From positions 1-23,516 of the forward strand of contig JABRWB010000097.1 of the NCBI GenBank assembly GCA_039961635.1: a DNA stretch of 23,516 nt, given 5' to 3'. Positions 5,894 to 13,883 of this stretch are shown here, piece after piece. The position numbers and the translations under genes are program-made. Each line of letters opens with the position of its first letter. Within the stretch, counting starts at the first letter, position 1. Below the pieces are notes generated by a model that saw only the letters and a list, made by a program, of their open reading frames with translations, was not told the DNA's origin and searched no databases. The DNA is from a bacterium. GTDB taxonomy: Bacteria; 4484-113; JAGGVC01.

Positions 5894-7320
5894 AAGCCGC
5901 CATAGCTTTCATCGCCGCCGCCTGCGCCATCCTTGCGGCGATGTATCAAATCTCCTGCAATCAAGCCGAAATAAAGCCGGAAACAAACTCTCCCCGGCGC
6001 TCCATCTTCGCCAAATCCGATCCCGATGACATCTGGGCGCAGTACGCGCGCAACGAAAACCACGACACTTTCGTCGGCGGAAAGCTGGGCGAACTGCGCC
6101 TTGTCGAAAGGGTGCCGGGCGAACCCATTTTCGAAAAGCAGGGACTGCAGCAAGGCGGCGTGATTTACGCGGGCGGCAAGCTTTTCGTGCCGGACGATCA
6201 AGGAAGGATTCTTTGCGTGGACGCCTTAACAGGCGAGAGAATCTGGCAAACGCGCAAACAGCTACCGCCCGGCCGTTTTCACGTGGGCGGCCGCTATTAC
6301 AAGGGCGTTCTTTTTTACGGAACGATGCCCGGCGGATTGAGGGCGATCGATGCGAACAGCGGGAATTTGCTTTGGGAATCGGAAGGCGCGGAACAGATGG
6401 GCGGTGTGAGGACCATCCCCGTCATCCGTGACGGCAGGTTGTATTTCGCCGACACGGAATCCAGGTTTTATTGCACGGATGCGGAAACCGGAAAAACGAT
6501 TTGGACGAAAAGCCTTGCGCATTCGGAACCGTGCGATGCGGATCCAGTTTTCGCGCTGGGTAACGTTATTTTCGCGACACCGGCCGGAATTCTGTATTCG
6601 CTCAACGCGGAATCGGGCTCCGTCGAATGGGCGGCTTCCTTTTTCCTGTCACTTTTGGCGACTCCCGCTCTCGCGGAAGAAAATTTGTATCTGACGTGTT
6701 CAGACAAGGGCTTATACGAAGTAGACGCCGAGGACGGAAGAACGCGGCTGTTGTTGTCGCTCGAAGGAGGAAGCACCGGAGTTCCGCTGGTTCACGATGG
6801 AAAAACAATAATAGGCGACGAAAGGAATTTTCTTTACTGCGTGAATTCAAAAGACGCTTCGGTTGAATGGAAAATCGAATTGCCCACCCCCCCCGGAGGA
6901 TTGACGCTTGGATTCGAGGACGCCGTCGTGACCATTTGCTCGATTCACGAGCCGATCGATTTCACGCTTCCGCGGGCAAGGGGGGAACTCGAGGATTACG
7001 TGCGAAGAAAGCAGCCGTTCAGGGGAATCTCGATGGAACAATGGAGGGAAGCCACAAAAGGACCCGACGGCGAGAAAGCAGGAGAAGAGCTGGTGCGGAA
7101 TCCGCCCGAAGTGGACACCCGCAAAGTGGTTGAAGCGAACGGCAACGGCTATACTATGCTGGCAGCCAAGCGCGCGGAAGCGGTCGTGATATCTTGGGAT
7201 GGAACGATACTTCAGCGAATCGCCCTGCCGACCGCGCTGCAATCCGCGCCGGTTTGCTCAAAGGACGCGATTTACGCGCTTGACACTGACGGATACTTTC
7301 AGGTGCTTAAATTCGGATAA
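5890..7320 (+). CDS. Exported PQQ-type beta-propeller protein
   Basis: The 476-residue product begins with a hydrophobic export segment (KAAIAFIAAACAILAAMYQI), then Cys (ISC-N), which may be a weak lipobox. The body is a series of PQQ-like/BamB-like propeller blades, recognisable by the repeated pattern D-A-x-[TS]-G-x-x-x-W: VDALTGERIWQ, IDANSGNLLWE, TDAETGKTIWT, LNAESGSVEWA and VNSKDASVEWK. No catalytic PQQ-dehydrogenase residues are seen, so a binding or scaffolding role is more likely. The GTG start overlaps the ispE stop (GTGA), indicating translational coupling. The next gene, an ABC-2 permease, starts on the base after its stop. A region near residues 355-430 (VRRKQPFRGISMEQW) breaks the blade pattern. 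Confidence 0.8.
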   Translation: MKAAIAFIAAACAILAAMYQISCNQAEIKPETNSPRRSIFAKSDPDDIWAQYARNENHDTFVGGKLGELRLVERVPGEPIFEKQGLQQGGVIYAGGKLFVPDDQGRILCVDALTGERIWQTRKQLPPGRFHVGGRYYKGVLFYGTMPGGLRAIDANSGNLLWESEGAEQMGGVRTIPVIRDGRLYFADTESRFYCTDAETGKTIWTKSLAHSEPCDADPVFALGNVIFATPAGILYSLNAESGSVEWAASFFLSLLATPALAEENLYLTCSDKGLYEVDAEDGRTRLLLSLEGGSTGVPLVHDGKTIIGDERNFLYCVNSKDASVEWKIELPTPPGGLTLGFEDAVVTICSIHEPIDFTLPRARGELEDYVRRKQPFRGISMEQWREATKGPDGEKAGEELVRNPPEVDTRKVVEANGNGYTMLAAKRAEAVVISWDGTILQRIALPTALQSAPVCSKDAIYALDTDGYFQVLKFG

Positions 7321-8184
7321 ATGCTTCCAAGACTCGGAATACTGGTAATAAAAGAGTTCCGGCAAAAGGCCAGGGGGCTTTCGACAATCGGAATCCTGGT
7401 TTTCATGCTCGCGGTCATAGCGCTAGTCAGCTATTTCGTGCTGATCCAGGGATACGTCTCGATCGAAAACGGGTACAGCTCCGCATCCGACATCGGACGC
7501 AACCTTGCGGTCGGCGTGCTTTTTTCCCAGTTAATACTGACGGCGGTTTTCGGATTGACCTTCAACGGCAGCGCGATCACCCAGGAAAGGGACAGAGAAA
7601 CTATAGACCTGATGAACCTGACCCTGCTCTCCAACGCCGAAATCGTATCCGGCAAGCTTGCATCCTCAATCCTGTTTATCCTGCTGCTTCTTTTTGCCGG
7701 TCTGCCGTTTTTCGCGCTTTCGTACACTTTCGGCGGATGGGAGATATCCGAGCTGGGAGCGGCCATCCTCGTCGAATTCGCCCTCGTCTTCCTTGTGAGC
7801 GCGATCGGATTATTGATCAGCGTTTCGAGCAAGGACACCCGCGCCGCGCTGGGCCGCACTTTCACAACTCTGATTTTCGGAACCGTTGGAACGCTTTATT
7901 TCGGAATCCGGTTTCTATCTCCATCGCAGTACGGCTCCGTAATTTCCGAATCCTTGCACACGGTGCTGGGTATCGCGAGCGTTTACCTCAATCCGGGATT
8001 CGCGCTTTACTATGTTTTGTTTCCCGGAACGTCGAGCCTCCAAAGCGCGGCCGCGACCGCGTTGCTTTCAGTCAAGGGATACCCGTTCTGGCTGCAGGCC
8101 GTCACGATCCAATGTTTAATCGCGCTGCTCGCAACTTTGCTGGCAGTCGTTAACTACGGAAAAATAAGGATGGGGCTTCGGTGA
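7321..8184 (+). CDS. ABC-2 family transporter permease
   Basis: The 287-residue membrane protein has about six predicted spans: STIGILVFMLAVIALVSYFV, LAVGVLFSQLILTAVFGLTF, SSILFILLLLFAGLPFFAL, AILVEFALVFLVSAIGLLI, TLIFGTVGTLYFGIRFL and a last span near QCLIALLATLLAVV. The cytoplasmic stretch SAITQERDRETIDLMNLTLLSNAEIVSGKL is typical of ABC-2 permeases linked to drug, polysaccharide or gliding-type exporters. No ATPase gene is in the window, so its nucleotide-binding partner must be encoded elsewhere. ATG 7321 follows the previous stop directly, and the next gene overlaps it by four bases. The substrate is unknown; it may act together with its two flanking exported proteins. Confidence 0.8.
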   Translation: MLPRLGILVIKEFRQKARGLSTIGILVFMLAVIALVSYFVLIQGYVSIENGYSSASDIGRNLAVGVLFSQLILTAVFGLTFNGSAITQERDRETIDLMNLTLLSNAEIVSGKLASSILFILLLLFAGLPFFALSYTFGGWEISELGAAILVEFALVFLVSAIGLLISVSSKDTRAALGRTFTTLIFGTVGTLYFGIRFLSPSQYGSVISESLHTVLGIASVYLNPGFALYYVLFPGTSSLQSAAATALLSVKGYPFWLQAVTIQCLIALLATLLAVVNYGKIRMGLR

Positions 8185-10574
8185 TCGCGCGCGGGCTTGC
8201 GGCGCTCGCCGCTTTTTTTGTTTTCGCATTGTCTTTTCCATCTGCCGCACAGGGCGACCGGCCGGCCGAAAGACTCGTTGTGTCGTACGAAATCGGCCCG
8301 GGGAATGTGCCGCACTTGGGCAGGATTAATCCGATCACGCTGGAAATAACAAATCCCGACGGAAAGCCTCAATTTGCCGGGAAGGCGAGGGTTAGCACCG
8401 GGGAAAACGTTATCGAGTCGAATATATTCATCGCACCGGGCGCGACCGTAGTCGAAATGCTTCCGGTGGATTTCGATCCCCCTCCGAATTCCATTGAAAT
8501 CGTGATTCTGGACGGAGCCGGGCGAATTGCATGGGAAAAATCGGGCAACCTTTCTTCTGCTGCGGCGCCGGAAGACGCCGTGCTGTTGGTGATAGACGAA
8601 AAGAGCGGCGGACTTTCCTACCTGAATGGAATGGATGTGCTCACGCGCAGATCGTCGTATTTCTCGCAGTTCGACACGAAGCTGCTTTCCGGATCGATTA
8701 AGGTTGGAACGGTGCCGCTGTCAAGACTGCTTTCGGCAGGACCGTTGTATCTGAAAGCGGTGGACGTGCTTGTCGTCCGCGACGGGGATTATTCGCGGAT
8801 CGCGGAGCGCGACGCGGCGGGGCTGGCGGCTTTCGCAGCTTCGGGAGGAGTGCTCGTCCTATGCCACGGCGTAGCCGGTCCGAAAGCATACTCGTCTCCG
8901 CTGGGAAATTTCATGCCGCAGCCTATATCAAGCGCGGAGCCGTCGAGCGATCTCGGCCAGCTCGCGGAGTTGGGAGGCGTACCCATACCGAATTCGGTTC
9001 AGGTGATGGTGGCCGCCGGGCAAAAGCCCGCCGCGAATGCCGAAACTATCGCCGGCTCCGATTACCCTCTAATAGTCAAAAAAGATTACGGACTCGGCAC
9101 GGTTATTCAAATGAATCTCGATTACAGCGAGCCTTCGATCAGAGGCTGGGCCGGCTGGAACACGGTGTGGCGCAGGCTGCTGATCGGCCCGCTATGCAGG
9201 GGGAGGTTTGAAGAGCACTCAATAAATCCCGGCAATATGGCCGCATTGCTCAAGGATATTCCCCAGGCCAAGCCGGTGCAACCGCGAGTAGCGTCGTTTT
9301 TCATCCTGCTCTATGTCGTACTTGTCGGCCCGGTCAATTACCTGCTGGTCGCGAGGCGCAAAAACCGCGTGATTCTTTGGGCGACGATTCCCGCGGTGAT
9401 AATCCTGTTCACCGGATTCGGAGTGCTTCTCGGCTACCTGACGCGCGGCACGCAAAACATCGTACGGCAGATAGACGAAGTACATGTCTTTCAGGATGTA
9501 CCCGTTGCGCTCGCGCGGGCGAATTACCTTCAATATTCATCCTTCAGCACAAAGTCCGGCTTGAACGTGAAGGAAGAAGCCATCGCGGTCCACACTTCAG
9601 TCCCGCCGGAGCAAAAGGAGCAGAGCCGATACGGCTATCCGCAACCGGTTAGGACAGCGTCGTCGGGTTTGGGCGCGGTCGTCCGCACCAGGCCGACGCT
9701 TTCCGTCGAGAGAAGACTGAACAAATGGACTCCGTACATCACGTGGTTCGACGGATTCATCCCCGGAAATTTCGGCGAAGCGCGCTGGGATGAAAGCCGC
9801 GAGAAAATCGAATACAGCTTTCCCCGGCGAGTGATGGACAGCTGGATACTTTCGCGCGGCCTAGAGCGCAGCCTGGGGCAAATCGCGCAGGAAGGCTGGT
9901 TCAAGCCGCCCGAATGGAGAGCCGAAACGCGCGCGGAAAACACACGATTCGGCTCGCTGTACGACAAAAGACATGAAATCGTAGCCGCGGCAAAGAAATC
10001 ACTCGACAGTTCGGGGTTGGGCCGGGACGAATTGAAATTCTGCGTGTTTTTGCAGGAACCATCCATCGAGCTTGCGCCTTCGTCGAGATTCTCAAGCGAA
10101 GCGGCAAGCTTTGTCGTGCATCACTTGCCCGCTCCGCGAGGCACGCCTGCAAATCCATCCATCAATATCGAGCCTTATGATTTCGAACAGCCGCAGTCGG
10201 CGGCAAATATCGGCTCGTCCTATTTCGGCTATGGAGACGTCGCGGCACTGGCGGAGCTGCGCGAGAACGGACGTATCGATTTCGCGGCGCGGATAACTCC
10301 GGTCGATCCCAACGCCAATTACAGCCTGTCTGTCAACGTCAGCACATCCCAATATTGGAGCGGGGAGGAAGGCGGGGAATTCGAAGTGTCGGTGCGAGGG
10401 CTCGCGGTTCCAGCCCGCGTGGTTTCCCAAGGTTCGAGGGAAGCGAGGCTGACGATAAACGGAAGCGACATTCAAGGCGAAACGTTGTTCATCACGGTAA
10501 AATCGTTGAAGGACACGCTTTATCTGACCGACATAAAGCTTGCGCTTTCGAAGGCTAGTCGAAGTAACGCTTAG
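8181..10574 (+). CDS. Large membrane-anchored protein linked to ABC-2 permease
   Basis: The 797-residue product starts at GTG 8181, overlapping the permease stop (GTGA). Visible parts are a signal peptide (residues 1-30, LAALAAFFVFALSFPSAAQG), a beta-rich domain, and a segment with a glutamine-amidotransferase-like look (LVVRDGDYSRI, FAASGGVLVLCHGVAG, about 190-235). Then come two membrane helices around residues 370-425 (ASFFILLYVVLVGPVNYLLV, WATIPAVIILFTGFGVLLGY) and a long C-terminal exported or cytoplasmic part of about 370 residues. The Cys-His pair of the amidotransferase-like region does not give a convincing triad. Proteins of this layout occur beside ABC-2 exporters, but their role is unknown. 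The 3' end overlaps convergent yraN by 20 bases. Confidence 0.65.
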   Translation: MIARGLAALAAFFVFALSFPSAAQGDRPAERLVVSYEIGPGNVPHLGRINPITLEITNPDGKPQFAGKARVSTGENVIESNIFIAPGATVVEMLPVDFDPPPNSIEIVILDGAGRIAWEKSGNLSSAAAPEDAVLLVIDEKSGGLSYLNGMDVLTRRSSYFSQFDTKLLSGSIKVGTVPLSRLLSAGPLYLKAVDVLVVRDGDYSRIAERDAAGLAAFAASGGVLVLCHGVAGPKAYSSPLGNFMPQPISSAEPSSDLGQLAELGGVPIPNSVQVMVAAGQKPAANAETIAGSDYPLIVKKDYGLGTVIQMNLDYSEPSIRGWAGWNTVWRRLLIGPLCRGRFEEHSINPGNMAALLKDIPQAKPVQPRVASFFILLYVVLVGPVNYLLVARRKNRVILWATIPAVIILFTGFGVLLGYLTRGTQNIVRQIDEVHVFQDVPVALARANYLQYSSFSTKSGLNVKEEAIAVHTSVPPEQKEQSRYGYPQPVRTASSGLGAVVRTRPTLSVERRLNKWTPYITWFDGFIPGNFGEARWDESREKIEYSFPRRVMDSWILSRGLERSLGQIAQEGWFKPPEWRAETRAENTRFGSLYDKRHEIVAAAKKSLDSSGLGRDELKFCVFLQEPSIELAPSSRFSSEAASFVVHHLPAPRGTPANPSINIEPYDFEQPQSAANIGSSYFGYGDVAALAELRENGRIDFAARITPVDPNANYSLSVNVSTSQYWSGEEGGEFEVSVRGLAVPARVVSQGSREARLTINGSDIQGETLFITVKSLKDTLYLTDIKLALSKASRSNA

Positions 10575-10986
10575 AAATCCTTATTTCAAGCGGCTCCAAA
10601 GTGCCGGGCGCCAGAATCACCTCCGCAAGATCGAATCTGACGAGCGTTTTGTAAAGCAAGCCCTTTGAAGACAGGTACATTTTCGCAAGCTTTTTTATCT
10701 GCCTCGCCTTGTGCCAGGTCAGCGCGTCCGATGGCCGGAACACTTCGCCCTTGATTCGAGTTTTCACTTCGACTATGGCCGTGACATCTCCGTCTTCCGC
10801 GATGATGTCTAGCTCGCCTCCGGCAATCTCCTTGTTCCGCTCCACAATCGTATAACCGAGGCGGACCAGCTCCCCGCACGCAAGCTCTTCGCCCTGCGCG
10901 CCGATACGCTGCCTGTCGTCCGGGCCTCCCTCCTCGAATTGTTCCGGTTCCGGCTCTGTATTCATCCTTCTTTGCATTTCCGTCAA
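10555..10986 (-). CDS. YraN/UPF0102 family endonuclease-like protein
   Basis: The 143-residue product matches the UPF0102 (YraN) family: GAQGEELACGELVRLGYTIV, then GGELDIIAEDGDVTAIVEVKTR with the D-x(n)-ExK nuclease signature (Asp in ELDII, Glu-x-Lys in VEVKTR), and KARQIKKLAKMYL. Members have a restriction-endonuclease-like fold; the biological substrate is not established. TTG 10986 overlaps the birA stop (TTGA), which supports coupling. ATG 10977 or 10965 are alternative starts, and the N-terminus (EPEPEQFEEGG) is acidic and not conserved. The gene ends inside the 3' end of the convergent 797-residue gene. Confidence 0.85.
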   Translation of the reverse strand: MTEMQRRMNTEPEPEQFEEGGPDDRQRIGAQGEELACGELVRLGYTIVERNKEIAGGELDIIAEDGDVTAIVEVKTRIKGEVFRPSDALTWHKARQIKKLAKMYLSSKGLLYKTLVRFDLAEVILAPGTLEPLEIRISKRYFD

Positions 10987-11867
10987 ACGTTTGTTTCCGG
11001 GTCAAGAACGTCCTGGGCGCTTGCGACTCTTCGCAAGCTCCCGTCGGACAATCTCACGACCAGTTCGCCGGTTTCGTAATCGACCTCGCGGCACTCCGCG
11101 CTCACGTATCCGCCGTCCACAAGCACCATACGCGTCGCGCCGCGGGTCTGATCGCGCTTTTCGAACTCGGCCAGCAGTCCGGCAAGGCTTCCCGACGAAC
11201 CGGCGGATATTGCTTCGACGATTCCGCCGGCCGCGGCTATCAAAAACGGCAGCCTCGAAAGCTGGCCGCGAAAAGTGAGATGTTCCGGCTCCACGCCGCC
11301 GGGAAGCTCTTCCATTATGGACGTCACCGCGGGCGCGAGCTTTTCCGGAAAATCCGCGCGCCTGCTGCGGCAGTTTATTCCGACTCCCACAACGGCAAAA
11401 GAGTCGAAAAGCAATTCCACCAAAATCCCCCCCGCCTTGCGCTTGGCGATGACGATGTCATTGGGCCACTTGACTCCGACCGGAACGTTTATCAACGCTT
11501 CGATATTGCGGGCTATGGCCGCTCCCGCGGCGAGCGATAGCAGTCCGCGGGGCTTGAAATCCGACACATCCATCGCAAGGCTGAAAAGCAGATCCTTCCC
11601 GAACCTGTCCGTCCAGGTTCGGCGTCCGGTGCCGCGCCCTGCGGTCTGGCCGTCGCAGACGACCAGCATCGTGCCCCTTTCGGAAGCGCGAAGCCTTGAC
11701 TTGAGCAGGTCATTCGTGGATGTGACAAGGGGGAAATAGTATTGGGCTTCCGAAACAGCTGCAAATGCCGGCTTGAATGCTTCGGCACCCGGAGAGCGCC
11801 GACCAAGCCATTCCTTGAACTCGTTTAAGCTGTATTCCCAGTAACCGGGACACTGCTCGATTAACAC
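10983..11867 (-). CDS. birA: Biotin-protein ligase BirA (no DNA-binding domain)
   Basis: BirA activates biotin with ATP and attaches it to carboxylase carrier proteins. The 294-residue product carries the biotin/ATP site: STNDLLK, GQTAGRGTGRRTW (73-85), the KWPND motif (133-137) and KAGGILVE (144-151), then a C-terminal SH3-like domain. The first 40 residues are not a winged helix, so it should be a ligase only, without the repressor function. In the biotinyl-AMP loop the usual GRGRRGR reads GRGTGRR, with Thr80 at the position of E. coli Arg118. The start is GTG 11867, with an extended -10 TGCCATAAT (11874-11882) ending six bases before it. The stop overlaps yraN by four bases. Confidence 0.92.
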   Translation of the reverse strand: MLIEQCPGYWEYSLNEFKEWLGRRSPGAEAFKPAFAAVSEAQYYFPLVTSTNDLLKSRLRASERGTMLVVCDGQTAGRGTGRRTWTDRFGKDLLFSLAMDVSDFKPRGLLSLAAGAAIARNIEALINVPVGVKWPNDIVIAKRKAGGILVELLFDSFAVVGVGINCRSRRADFPEKLAPAVTSIMEELPGGVEPEHLTFRGQLSRLPFLIAAAGGIVEAISAGSSGSLAGLLAEFEKRDQTRGATRMVLVDGGYVSAECREVDYETGELVVRLSDGSLRRVASAQDVLDPETNV

Positions 11868-11873
11868 GGGGAT

Positions 11874-11882
11874 ATTATGGCA
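11874..11882 (-). promoter_or_regulatory. Extended -10 of birA (leaderless)
   Basis: On the minus strand TGC-CATAAT ends six bases before the GTG start at 11867 (spacer ATCCCC) with no ribosome-binding site. Confidence 0.55.
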
Positions 11883-11958
11883 TATAAGTTACCAGAATAG
11901 TCAATGGCGTGCGATGTAGGCCGCGACGCCTATGTTGCATTAGAAAAAGTGCTATGTC

Positions 11959-11967
11959 TGATATAAT
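11959..11967 (+). promoter_or_regulatory. Extended -10 promoter of the cohesin/dockerin lipoprotein gene
   Basis: TGA-TATAAT is a perfect extended -10, with a weak TTAGAA about 16 bases upstream. It is followed by a leader of roughly 18 nt carrying GGAGG (11981-11985), six bases before the TTG at 11992. Unlike its neighbours this gene is leadered. Confidence 0.7.
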
Positions 11968-11991
11968 CCCGCGGTTTTCCGGAGGCACAAG

Positions 11992-13620
11992 TTGAGATAC
12001 GCCGTCATTATCCTGATCATCGCCGCCGCGCTTGCGATTGCCGCAGGCTGCGGCAACTCCTCATTCAATAGCGCGGGAGCGCCAGCCGATTCCGGGACTC
12101 TGGCTCGCGCCGCGATGACCATAGACTTCGAAAGCGCGCAGGTGATGCCGCCCCGCCCGCCCAGGATATCGGAGGTTCCCCGCGGAACGGGCATCGTTTC
12201 AGACTCGTTCGAAATGATTGTAATCAATGGAATGGGCAGCCCGGATCCGGGGCTCCAGTCGAAAATGTCGCTCGAAACGGTGCGCGGCGAGGGAACAACC
12301 ACTTTGTTTGTCAAATCGGTCGGGCTTGCGGATGCGTACGACGCGCTTTTCATCATCCGGTACGATCCTGCCAAGAACTCGTATCTGTCCACGGCGGAAG
12401 GCGATTTCCTTGGGGGGCCGGGCGAGACAATTACGTTGTTTTATCCCAAATACGGCGAGGTGCACTGCGCTGTCGCCCGCATCCGTCCCGACGAAAACGG
12501 CACGAAATCAGGCGAAGGGCTTATCGCTGCGCTGACCTTTGCCAACTCCCCCGAGCGCAAGGCGCTGGCAAATCCTTATCCGAACACATCGAAGCCTTGG
12601 AACAAGGTCGATCCGCTGAACGCGGTGGACAACGGCGACGGCACGGTCACCTTAACCTGGGTCGAGAAAAACGTCGGCGACTACAACAACAACGGCGAGG
12701 TTTCAATCGCCGACGTCACGCCCATAGCGCTTAATTTCAACGCAAATACCACCGACGGCCAGGGCAACGATCCCTGGGAGCAGCTGATAGACGGCGACAA
12801 GAGCGGCGAAGTCGGAGTATCGGACATCACACCGATCGCGCTCAACTGGCTTAACACGCTGGTGGGATACAACATCTACAGAACCACTTACGTTGAAGGC
12901 GTCGAGCCGGTATTCGGCCCCGGCGACAAGCTGCCGAATCCGATCAATCCCGGCGCGCCCGCGACCGTCGTCCGCGACGGAATCTGGGGGGAAGGACAGC
13001 CGCCCAACGAGGCGTTGACCTACCTTTTCAACGACGAGCTGGAAGTCCCCGGCAGCTACGTATACGTCGTGCGCCCCGTATCGCTTCCCGAAGACTCGCC
13101 GAATGAGGGTCTCGACAGCGCGCTTGGCATCGTCAGCACGTCCATTCCAACCCGCCTTGAATTGTTCACCGAGCAGCCGTCCTATGTCAGCGGAAATACT
13201 GTCGTGCTCGAAGTGCGGCTAATAAGCGGCATAAACGTCTTTTCAACCAACTGCCGGCTCGATTACGATCCGGCGAAGCTGCAGTTCGAGTCCATCGCCG
13301 CGTCGCTCGACGGAGCGCATCCGAACTACTTCCCGGAGTTCCCCGGCTCGCTGTTCTTCGGGGTGCAGGTGGATTCCGACACGATCGGCTTCAACAACAC
13401 ACAAAAGAAAGGCCAGCCCGGCATAGGCGAGGCGCCGGACGGCGCCACCGGTACGCTTGCATACGTGACTTTCACCGCGATCGGCACGGGAGATACGACT
13501 ATCAGCTTCCACGACCCAAGCAACTTCATCTACCTGCGCAGCCCGAATCCGGACTTCTCGCAAAACCTGCTCCCCTTCGGCCTGGGCAATCCTCTGCAAA
13601 TAACGATTACATCGTCGTAG
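11992..13620 (+). CDS. Lipoprotein with dockerin-like EF-hands in an Fn3-like domain and a cohesin-like domain
   Basis: The 542-residue product has a lipoprotein signal (VIILIIAAALAIAAGC, lipidated Cys20). After an N-terminal region, DNGDGTVTLTWVEK (about 212-225) begins an Fn3-like strand pair. This is interrupted by two Ca-binding loops DYNNNGEVSIAD (about 229-240) and DGDKSGEVGVSD (about 266-277), each followed by xTPIALN as in dockerins. The Fn3-like part resumes at VGYNIYRT and ends with YVYVVRPVS. Residues 387-540 look like a cohesin: VSGNTVVLEVRLISG, TNCRLDYDPAKLQFES, TLAYVTFTAIGTGDTTISFH. Cohesins bind dockerins in cellulosome-like surface assemblies, so self-assembly or display is plausible. 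TTG 11992 is set by GGAGG six bases upstream. Domain calls are by eye. Confidence 0.7.
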   Translation: MRYAVIILIIAAALAIAAGCGNSSFNSAGAPADSGTLARAAMTIDFESAQVMPPRPPRISEVPRGTGIVSDSFEMIVINGMGSPDPGLQSKMSLETVRGEGTTTLFVKSVGLADAYDALFIIRYDPAKNSYLSTAEGDFLGGPGETITLFYPKYGEVHCAVARIRPDENGTKSGEGLIAALTFANSPERKALANPYPNTSKPWNKVDPLNAVDNGDGTVTLTWVEKNVGDYNNNGEVSIADVTPIALNFNANTTDGQGNDPWEQLIDGDKSGEVGVSDITPIALNWLNTLVGYNIYRTTYVEGVEPVFGPGDKLPNPINPGAPATVVRDGIWGEGQPPNEALTYLFNDELEVPGSYVYVVRPVSLPEDSPNEGLDSALGIVSTSIPTRLELFTEQPSYVSGNTVVLEVRLISGINVFSTNCRLDYDPAKLQFESIAASLDGAHPNYFPEFPGSLFFGVQVDSDTIGFNNTQKKGQPGIGEAPDGATGTLAYVTFTAIGTGDTTISFHDPSNFIYLRSPNPDFSQNLLPFGLGNPLQITITSS

Positions 13621-13693
13621 CCGGATTGGCGGCGCGGAATCGTCCAACCCCAGGAGGACGGCTCCTCGCCGGGACGGATTAACGCGTTTTCCG

Positions 13694-13709
13694 CCGGCGG
13701 CCGCGCCGG
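13694..13709 (+). terminator. Weak hairpin after the lipoprotein gene
   Basis: CCGGCG-GCCG-CGCCGG forms a strong six-pair stem 74 bases after the stop codon, followed by ACGGTTCTTGTT rather than a T-run. It may be a terminator or only a stable hairpin. Confidence 0.3.
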
Positions 13710-13844
13710 ACGGTTCTTGTTGCCAAGTTTGCCTGCCTTGAGTTAAAATACATCCGCAGGCGGGCTTGCCCCGCCCCGGTCTTGGAGCGAGCACCGCCGC
13801 CAGCAAAGCTCCGAACGCGGCGGTCGCGCAAGCGCGTCCCCGCG

Positions 13845-13853
13845 TGTTATACT
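13845..13853 (+). promoter_or_regulatory. Extended -10 of pilC/gspF
   Basis: TGT-TATACT is an extended -10 that would start transcription near 13860, giving a leader of about 24 nt with GGGGTG before ATG 13884. A second candidate, TTGCCA-N17-TTAAAA, lies about 100 bases upstream. Confidence 0.5.
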
Positions 13854-13883
13854 TTGCACGATCCGGTTTTACGGGGTGCGGAT

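Noticed and set aside
4960-6201. A 413-codon open frame on the minus strand across ispE and the propeller gene
   Set aside because: It lies opposite two well-supported genes, has Arg/Ser/Pro/Ala-rich composition typical of antisense frames in G+C-rich DNA, and has no family resemblance.
13621-13883. A c-di-GMP riboswitch upstream of pilC/gspF
   Set aside because: The GEMM core sequences were looked for because pilus genes are common targets, but they are not present.
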